Shown here piece after piece: positions 22,234-26,669 of a DNA stretch of 26,669 nt; positions within the stretch are counted from its first letter, which is position 1, and every line of letters begins with the position of its first letter. The DNA comes from an uncultured Flavobacteriales bacterium (lineage in GTDB: Bacteria; Bacteroidota; Bacteroidia; Flavobacteriales; Crocinitomicaceae). The DNA lies in assembly GCA_946480815.1 (NCBI GenBank), contig CAMLLB010000060.1, forward strand, positions 1-26,669. Direction: 5' to 3'. Under the pieces are notes generated by a model, which did no database searches, was not told where the DNA came from, and was given only the letters and a program-made list of their open reading frames with translations. A program made the position numbers and the translations under genes.

Positions 22234-22593
22234 GTGTATAAAAGATTGCGTTTATTTTCCCTCATTTGTTTTTTGTCGCTAAGCAGCAACTTAGTGGGAA
22301 ATTTCGTTTGGACTTACCTGGAAGATAAGCAATCCATCAGCCTTTCTTCCGAAGAAGATGATAACGAAGAACGCGATTCGGACACAGATGAAAACAACAA
22401 AGGAAACAGTAAAAGAGGGATCAATCTCCTGGAAGAAGAACTTCATCTGGCAGAACACACTTCCGTTTTAGGTTTCGACGTGGATTTTAATTTAATGGAA
22501 AAGACATCTTTTTCTATTCTTACCGACAAAATCAAGGGCTCTGAGAAGGTCCCTTTAGACAATCCCCCCGAACTTGGAAATGAATTCAGCTAA
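22234..22593 (+). CDS. small acidic membrane-anchored or secreted protein of unknown function
   Basis: About 119 residues from GTG 22234, chosen because a promoter -7 box ends at 22229. I do not recognise the family. A basic start (YKRLRLF) and a hydrophobic stretch (about 7-22) act as a signal peptide or membrane anchor. Next comes a strongly acidic low-complexity run, EEDDNEERDSDTDENN (about 40-55), of a kind that could bind divalent cations. A more ordered C-terminal half (about 62-119) contains LLEEELHLAEHTS and FDVDFNLMEKTSFSIL. It lies 35 nt before the SulP gene in the same direction, so it is probably co-transcribed with SulP and carbonic anhydrase. A role in that system is inference. 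Confidence 0.6.
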   Translation: MYKRLRLFSLICFLSLSSNLVGNFVWTYLEDKQSISLSSEEDDNEERDSDTDENNKGNSKRGINLLEEELHLAEHTSVLGFDVDFNLMEKTSFSILTDKIKGSEKVPLDNPPELGNEFS

Positions 22594-22628
22594 CACATTT
22601 TATTAGTTATTTCATTATCCATTTTTTC

Positions 22629-24140
22629 ATGAAAAATTTATTCAAGACCTGGAAGCAGGACCTTCCTGCCGGCCTGGTCGTATTTTTAGTTGCAGTTCCC
22701 CTATGTCTTGGAATTGCGTTGGCATCGGGTGCCAATCCTTTTTCCGGATTAATCGCCGGAATTACAGGTGGTTTAGTTGTTGGGGCAATTTCCGGTTCTT
22801 CGATCGGGGTTTCCGGTCCCGCTGCCGGTTTGGTAACCATTGTGGCTCCGGCTATCCTGGACCTGGGTTCCTTCGAGATCTTTCTAAGCACTGTAGTCAT
22901 CGCCGGAATCCTGCAAATTATCTTTGGAATCATTAAAGCAGGTTATTTATCCTACTATTTTCCAAATGTGGTGGTGAAAGGAATGCTTGTAGCTATCGGC
23001 TTGCAGATTATTTTTAAGCAATGGCCGCATGCAATCGGTTATGACAAAGATTACGAAGGCGATGAATCATTCCTGCAGGCCGACGGTCAGAACACCTTTT
23101 CGGAGTTATATCACAGTTTGGGCTATATTACACCGTCTGCCGTGATTGTTTGTGCGGTCTCTATCCTTTTACTTATTCTTTGGGATAAAAAACTGATCCA
23201 ACAAACATTTCTGCGGTTTGTTCCGGGGCCATTGGTCGTTGTGCTTATCGGAATCATTGCTACTGCTTCACTAAATGGCAGCAGCTGGGCAATAGAAGCT
23301 CAGCACCGGGTAGATCTTGGTATTGCAGGAAAACCGATCCATGAATTTTTTACTTTCCCGGATTTTTCCCATTTAGCTGATACCCGAATTTATGTTATTG
23401 CATTCACCATCGCCGTTGTGGCGAGCCTTGAATCATTGCTGAGTGTAGATGCCTCGGATAAACTGGACCCCAAAAAGCGGGTTACGCCGGTAAACCGGGA
23501 ATTGATTGCTCAAGGAATCGGAAATGTTTTTTCAGGAGCTATAGGTGGACTTCCAGTAACACAGGTAGTGGTCAGAACTTCTGCAAATGTGAATTCAGGT
23601 GGTACCAATAAATTGTCAACGATTGCCCACGGGAGCTTTATTGCATTATCTGTCCTGCTAGTACCATTTATTTTCGGGTATATCCCGTATGCATCACTGG
23701 CTGCCATACTTATTCAGGTAGGATTCAAGCTGGCGAAGCCATCTATTTTCAAAACGGTTTACAAGCAGGGCTGGTTGCAATTCATCCCTTTTATAGTAAC
23801 AATCGGCTGCATCATTTTCACCAATTTATTGGTGGGCGTACTATGCGGTTTAATTGTTTCATTCCTTGTAATTTTATATCATAATTTTAAGCTCTCACAT
23901 TACATAGATGTCGATGGAAAAAATTACGTCATCAAGCTAACAGAGCATATGACCTTTTTGAACAAGGCTTCCTTATTAAAAACATTGACGAACATCCCTG
24001 ACAATGTGAAGGTCACTATAGATCAAAGGGATGTAAAACACCTTGCCCACGATATCGTAGAATCGATTGACGATTTTAAAGTGCGGGCAAAAGATAAAAA
24101 CATAACAATTGAAATACTAACTCCAATAGAAACAATATGA
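22629..24140 (+). CDS. SulP-family anion transporter (probable bicarbonate transporter)
   Basis: A 503-residue inner-membrane protein of the SLC26/SulP family. The N-terminus DLPAGLVVFLVAVPLCLGIALASGANPFSG is the SulP signature in the first spans, followed by GSSIGVSGPAAG. About 11-12 hydrophobic segments are visible up to about residue 420. Residues about 425-503 form a short STAS-like cytoplasmic domain (YVIKLTEHMTFLNKASLL...VTIDQRDVKHLAHDIVES), smaller than a typical STAS of about 100-130 residues. SulP proteins carry sulfate, bicarbonate or other anions. The stop overlaps the start of a beta-carbonic anhydrase by four bases (ATGA), so the pair is translationally coupled. That favours bicarbonate, as in BicA-type systems; sulfate cannot be excluded from the sequence. 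Confidence 0.92.
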   Translation: MKNLFKTWKQDLPAGLVVFLVAVPLCLGIALASGANPFSGLIAGITGGLVVGAISGSSIGVSGPAAGLVTIVAPAILDLGSFEIFLSTVVIAGILQIIFGIIKAGYLSYYFPNVVVKGMLVAIGLQIIFKQWPHAIGYDKDYEGDESFLQADGQNTFSELYHSLGYITPSAVIVCAVSILLLILWDKKLIQQTFLRFVPGPLVVVLIGIIATASLNGSSWAIEAQHRVDLGIAGKPIHEFFTFPDFSHLADTRIYVIAFTIAVVASLESLLSVDASDKLDPKKRVTPVNRELIAQGIGNVFSGAIGGLPVTQVVVRTSANVNSGGTNKLSTIAHGSFIALSVLLVPFIFGYIPYASLAAILIQVGFKLAKPSIFKTVYKQGWLQFIPFIVTIGCIIFTNLLVGVLCGLIVSFLVILYHNFKLSHYIDVDGKNYVIKLTEHMTFLNKASLLKTLTNIPDNVKVTIDQRDVKHLAHDIVESIDDFKVRAKDKNITIEILTPIETI

Positions 24141-24763
24141 ACGATATTTTTGAAGGAAATAGAAAATGGGTTGAAGAAACGCTGGCAAAAGATCCAACAT
24201 TCTTTGACAATTTATCTCAAGGTCAAACACCAGAGTATTTATGGATCGGTTGTTCCGACAGTCGCGTACCTGCAAATGAGATCGTAAACCTGCCTCCGGG
24301 AAGTATTTTCGTTCAACGCAACATCGCGAACCAGGTAATCAATTCGGATATGAACTTGCTAAGCGTGGTTTACTACGCGGTGAAGTACCTCAAAGTAAAA
24401 CACATCCTGATCGTAGGACATTATGGTTGTGGTGGTGTGGCTGCTGCAATGAGTAATAACAGTTACGGATTCCTGGACAACTGGTTGGTGAGTATCAAAA
24501 ACGTGTATTTAAAAAACCAGGCTGAACTGGAAGCGATTACTGACATGGATCAGAGAACAGACCGTTTGGTGGAGTTAAATGCGATCCAGCAATCCGTAAA
24601 TATGGCGAAGATCTCTTTCATCCAGGAAGAATGGCAACAAGGAAATCCATTGGAAATCCATGCTTTGGTTTACAGTTTGAAAGACGGTTTACTCAGAGAC
24701 ATGAAAACAACGATCAACAGTGCAACTGATCTGAAACCTGTTTTCCAGTTTTACCAGTTCTAA
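24137..24763 (+). CDS. can: beta-class carbonic anhydrase
   Basis: A 208-residue cytoplasmic zinc enzyme that interconverts CO2 and bicarbonate. The zinc ligands are Cys39 (WIGCSDSR), His95 and Cys98 (GHYGCGG), and the catalytic Asp41-Arg43 dyad is in CSDSR. The motifs LPPGSIFVQRNIAN and VVYYAVKYLKVKHILIVGHYGCGG are fully typical. The length is normal and no signal peptide is present. The start ATG overlaps the SulP stop (ATGA at 24137-24140), and the next gene follows after 3 nt. Its place after SulP suggests that it works on bicarbonate carried by that transporter, for example to supply anaplerotic carboxylation or to control internal pH (inference). Confidence 0.97.
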   Translation: MNDIFEGNRKWVEETLAKDPTFFDNLSQGQTPEYLWIGCSDSRVPANEIVNLPPGSIFVQRNIANQVINSDMNLLSVVYYAVKYLKVKHILIVGHYGCGGVAAAMSNNSYGFLDNWLVSIKNVYLKNQAELEAITDMDQRTDRLVELNAIQQSVNMAKISFIQEEWQQGNPLEIHALVYSLKDGLLRDMKTTINSATDLKPVFQFYQF

Positions 24764-24766
24764 GGC

Positions 24767-25441
24767 ATGATCGAGGAGACTATCGTCCAATTGGAAGAGC
24801 TTTTTGAACCATTTCGAAATGCAAAGCGTGCGCAAACCGCCAGTGCATATATGCGGGATCATTTTCCGTTCATCGGAATGAGAACGGAAATTCGCAGGAA
24901 TGCTCAGAAAAGTTGGATCGATTCCCTCAAAACGCTGGAAGACAGAAAACTCAGATGGTCTATAATTCGCGCTCTTTGGGAAAAAGAAGAGCGCGATTAC
25001 CAACATACTGCTATTGATCTATTGAATTCCTGTCCGAAAAAATTCTATTCCGAAGAAGATGCAGTGGAATTGGAATGGATCCTCAATCAAAAATCCTGGT
25101 GGGATAGTGTTGACGCAATTGCTTCCAATTATTTGGGAAAATGGGCACTGCTTTTCCCCGAAAAAGCCCGGGAAACATTCGAGCAATGGCGTTACCACAA
25201 ATCGTTTTGGCTGCAACGTTCCTGCCTGATCTACCAATTGAAGTACAAAGACCAGGTAGACAGTGCTTATTTGGAAGATCTCATTCAGCAAATGAACGGA
25301 AACAAGGAATTTTTCATTCAGAAAGCAATTGGCTGGTCACTGAGACAACTGTCCAAATACAACCCGGATGAAGTGGTACGAATCCTTGGTAATAACCCGA
25401 TTAAAGGATTAGCGTTGCGCGAAGCGAGTAAGTATTTATAA
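24767..25441 (+). CDS. AlkD-like DNA alkylation repair protein
   Basis: A 224-residue HEAT-like repeat protein of the DNA alkylation repair (AlkC/AlkD) family, which removes N3- and N7-alkylated purines without base flipping. It is all-helical. The motif KSWWDSVDAIA (109-119) is the signature region containing the catalytic-type Asp (113 or 116) and Trp residues. The C-terminal QKAIGWSLRQLSKYNP carries the conserved Trp/Arg that face the DNA. The N-terminal AKRAQTASAYMRDHFPFIGM agrees with the family. Length and motifs are intact. It is only 3 nt after the carbonic anhydrase, so it is the last gene of that operon, with no obvious functional tie. A terminator follows. Confidence 0.9.
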   Translation: MIEETIVQLEELFEPFRNAKRAQTASAYMRDHFPFIGMRTEIRRNAQKSWIDSLKTLEDRKLRWSIIRALWEKEERDYQHTAIDLLNSCPKKFYSEEDAVELEWILNQKSWWDSVDAIASNYLGKWALLFPEKARETFEQWRYHKSFWLQRSCLIYQLKYKDQVDSAYLEDLIQQMNGNKEFFIQKAIGWSLRQLSKYNPDEVVRILGNNPIKGLALREASKYL

Positions 25442-25445
25442 TTAC

Positions 25446-25483
25446 AAAAAGGAACTTCGACTACGCTCAGTTACCTTTTTTTT
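25446..25483 (+). terminator. terminator of the SulP/CA/AlkD operon
   Basis: AAAAAGGAAC (25446-25455) pairs with GTTACCTTTTT (25470-25480) with a single bulged A, followed by more T's. The loop TTCGACTACGCTCA (25456-25469) is the same 14-nt module as in the terminator at 11094, with one base changed. Confidence 0.85.
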
Positions 25484-25503
25484 ATAAAATGAATAACACC
25501 TTA

Positions 25504-25529
25504 GGTGGCTGAGCGTAGTCGAAGCCACC
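25504..25529. repeat. inverted copy of the 14-nt loop module on a new stem
   Basis: GGTGGC and GCCACC flank TGAGCGTAGTCGAA (25510-25523), the exact reverse complement of the loop at 25456-25469. Only the loop is conserved; the stem is different. It lies just ahead of the sigma-factor gene. Confidence 0.65.
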
Positions 25530-25592
25530 AATAATTAGGAATTAACTTGTTACTTTTCCAAAACCAAACATTACTACTGAAAACCCACAACT

Positions 25593-26156
25593 TTGTTTAA
25601 GAAGAAAATACATACTGCATTTAACGAAGCACAGCAAATTGAACTGGCCCAAAAAGACCACCGGCACTTTGGTCCCTTGTATGAGCGGTACTTTGAACAG
25701 ATCTTCCGCTTCATCTTTAAACGACTTGGAGGGAATGAAGAAGTAGCCGGAGACCTGGTACAACAATGCTTCATCAAAGCAATGGCAAATCTTAGGAAAT
25801 ACGAAGACCGTGGACTTCCCTTCAGTGCCTGGCTTTACCGGATTGCTCAAAACGAAGTCAATATGTTCTTCCGGGCGGAAAAAAAGAATTATTCAGTTGA
25901 GATCAGTGACCGCCAGCTCTATTCCATTTTGGAAGAAAGCGGTGAAAGCTCGATTCAACAGGCTGATTTGGATCAACTGATCGAAATAATCAATAACTTA
26001 GATGAAACTCAGGCAGATTTAATCGAATTACGGTTTTTCCAGGAGCTTAGTTTCAAAGAAATTGCCGATATCTATCAAATTAGCGAAGCAAATGCTAAAA
26101 TGCGGATTTATCGCTTACTGGAAAAGATCAATACAAATTGGAAACGCGAATCATGA
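25593..26156 (+). CDS. RNA polymerase ECF-type sigma factor
   Basis: A 187-residue sigma-70 family protein of ECF size. The sigma-2 region (about 26-97) shows FGPLYERYFEQIFRFIFKRLG, then EVAGDLVQQCFIKAM and FSAWLYRIAQNEVNMFFR. The sigma-4 helix-turn-helix (about 130-182) shows LDETQADLIELRFFQELSFKEIADIYQISEANAKMRIYRLLEKI. No C-terminal extension is present. The start is TTG 25593, since no ATG is in frame before the conserved region. It overlaps the next gene by ATGA. ECF factors direct polymerase to a small regulon in response to a signal, often held off by a partner encoded next door; here the only candidate is the 68-residue membrane protein. Confidence 0.9.
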   Translation: MFKKKIHTAFNEAQQIELAQKDHRHFGPLYERYFEQIFRFIFKRLGGNEEVAGDLVQQCFIKAMANLRKYEDRGLPFSAWLYRIAQNEVNMFFRAEKKNYSVEISDRQLYSILEESGESSIQQADLDQLIEIINNLDETQADLIELRFFQELSFKEIADIYQISEANAKMRIYRLLEKINTNWKRES

Positions 26157-26359
26157 GAAAATTTCAAAGAATATCGAACGACAAATCACAAGAACCTACC
26201 AAGGAACAATTGGTGCGTTACAAGGATTTTGCCTCGCTTTCTCATAAATATGAGCGTTTGGCAAAACGTCCGAAGCGTCCTTTATACAAAGATCCGAAGC
26301 TGTTTTTACTCCTGCTGATCATCGGCTTGATGTTTTTATTGGTATTCCTGGAATCTTAG
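26153..26359 (+). CDS. 68-residue single-span membrane protein, candidate sigma partner
   Basis: A small protein starting at ATG 26153, inside the ATGA overlap with the sigma-factor stop. A TTG at 26138 is also in frame but less likely. Residues 1-48 are soluble and strongly basic (MRKFQRISNDK, HKYERLAKRPKRPLYKDPK). Residues about 50-65 are one hydrophobic span (LFLLLLIIGLMFLLVF), followed by LES. With basic residues before it, the N-terminus should stay in the cytoplasm. The position after an ECF sigma gene is where anti-sigma factors sit, but it lacks the zinc-binding or periplasmic sensor domains of known classes. Function is unknown. Its stop overlaps the convergent gene in the bases TTAG (26356-26359). 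Confidence 0.7.
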   Translation: MRKFQRISNDKSQEPTKEQLVRYKDFASLSHKYERLAKRPKRPLYKDPKLFLLLLIIGLMFLLVFLES

Positions 26360-26669
26360 AACCCTTCAATATCCAACTCACGCATCGAAACAAAGGATTT
26401 CAACACACGCTCTCCTATTCCGGGAACGTCAACATGAATTAAGTACACGCCCGAAGCAACAGGAATTCCTGCTTTGTTTGCCAGGGTCCAATCCATGAAT
26501 GTCAAGTCATTGTCTTTCTTGAATTGGTTCACCAGTTTGCCCGACATCGTATAAATCGTAATTGTACAGGTTTCCGGTAAATTCACAATCTTGATACGTT
26601 TGTCTACCTTATTCCGCTCATACTCCGAGAACGCATAGTATGGGTTTGGTACCACATTGATCAGATCCA
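26356..26669 (-). CDS. C-terminal part of a large surface protein (cut by window edge)
   Basis: Only the last 104 or so residues are inside the window. The reading frame is open to the window end, so the apparent GTG start at 26655 is not a real start. The segment begins DLINVVPNPYYAFSEYE, continues IVNLPETCTITIYTMSGKLV and GIPVASGVYLIHVDVPG, and ends RVLKSFVSMRELDIEGF. This is a FlgD-Ig-like/type IX-secretion-like C-terminal beta-sandwich of the sort that ends very large secreted proteins of Bacteroidota. The family match is from memory. Whether it is a true sorting signal cannot be settled without the rest. It converges with the small membrane-protein gene, and the stops overlap by four bases. 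Confidence 0.8.
   Translation of the reverse strand, partial: DLINVVPNPYYAFSEYERNKVDKRIKIVNLPETCTITIYTMSGKLVNQFKKDNDLTFMDWTLANKAGIPVASGVYLIHVDVPGIGERVLKSFVSMRELDIEGF

Noticed and set aside
22607..22933. 108-residue antisense ORF at the start of the SulP gene
   Set aside because: It is the complement of the conserved SulP signature; its Pro/Thr-rich content is typical of reverse-strand shadow frames.
25574..25850. Antisense ORFs over the start of the sigma-factor gene
   Set aside because: The sigma-2 motifs on the plus strand are clear; the antisense frames have no signal.
26356..26655. A complete 99-residue protein starting at 26655
   Set aside because: The frame continues open to the window end with DLIN, the usual lead-in of this C-terminal module, so the gene is truncated by the window edge.

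Overview
The window looks like a chromosomal segment of a Bacteroidota bacterium, most likely Flavobacteriales. A Crocinitomicaceae/Fluviicola-like origin is my guess from memory of protein style and is not proven. Evidence for the phylum: promoters of the TTG-N(18-21)-TAnnTTTG type, almost no Shine-Dalgarno sequences, a TonB with the Bacteroidota N-terminal RNKEYGAY motif, an atpD-atpC pair detached from the other ATP synthase genes with a short epsilon subunit, a DUF5686/carboxypeptidase-regulatory-like outer-membrane protein, and a uppS-bamA-ompH-ompH block. I see no rRNA, tRNA, CRISPR array, transposase, integrase or phage gene. The region is mostly core-like.

Layout. 1-3375: a secreted TPR protein (+), then a repeat-rich stretch and an unrecognised secreted protein (-). 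3376-6500: TonB, then atpD and atpC with a canonical promoter and strong terminators. 6543-11074: envelope biogenesis genes, with uppS (lipid carrier synthesis), bamA (outer-membrane protein insertion) and two Skp/OmpH-like periplasmic chaperones. 11182-13727: a YgiD-type dioxygenase, murI (D-glutamate for peptidoglycan) and a TauE/SafE permease. The first two of these seem to be read from leaderless promoters. 13724-16123: a large DUF5686 outer-membrane protein (-). 16228-20711: a radical SAM/SPASM protein, a Kbl-type aminotransferase-fold enzyme and a GT2 polysaccharide-synthase-like protein with an unusual periplasmic N-terminal domain. 20769-21987: a secreted hypothetical protein and 5-formyltetrahydrofolate cyclo-ligase (-). 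22234-25441: an apparent operon of a small acidic secreted/membrane protein, a SulP anion transporter, a beta-carbonic anhydrase and an AlkD-like DNA glycosylase. SulP and the anhydrase overlap by ATGA, suggesting a bicarbonate-handling unit. 25593-26359: an ECF sigma factor translationally coupled to a 68-residue single-span membrane protein. 26356-26669: the C-terminal end of a large surface-type protein (-), cut by the window edge.

The most unusual content is between genes. Several intergenic spaces carry strictly 7-nt-phased repeats (units ATTCCTA, ATTCGCA, GACnnnn/GTCnnnn, AATTATC). Two of these are interrupted by perfect 16-18-bp palindromes. A separate set of hairpins keeps the same 14-nt loop (TTCGACTWCGCTCA) while the stems change. 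The best candidates for undescribed biology are these repeats, the acidic-protein/SulP/carbonic-anhydrase operon, the sigma/mini-membrane-protein pair and the GT2 fusion.
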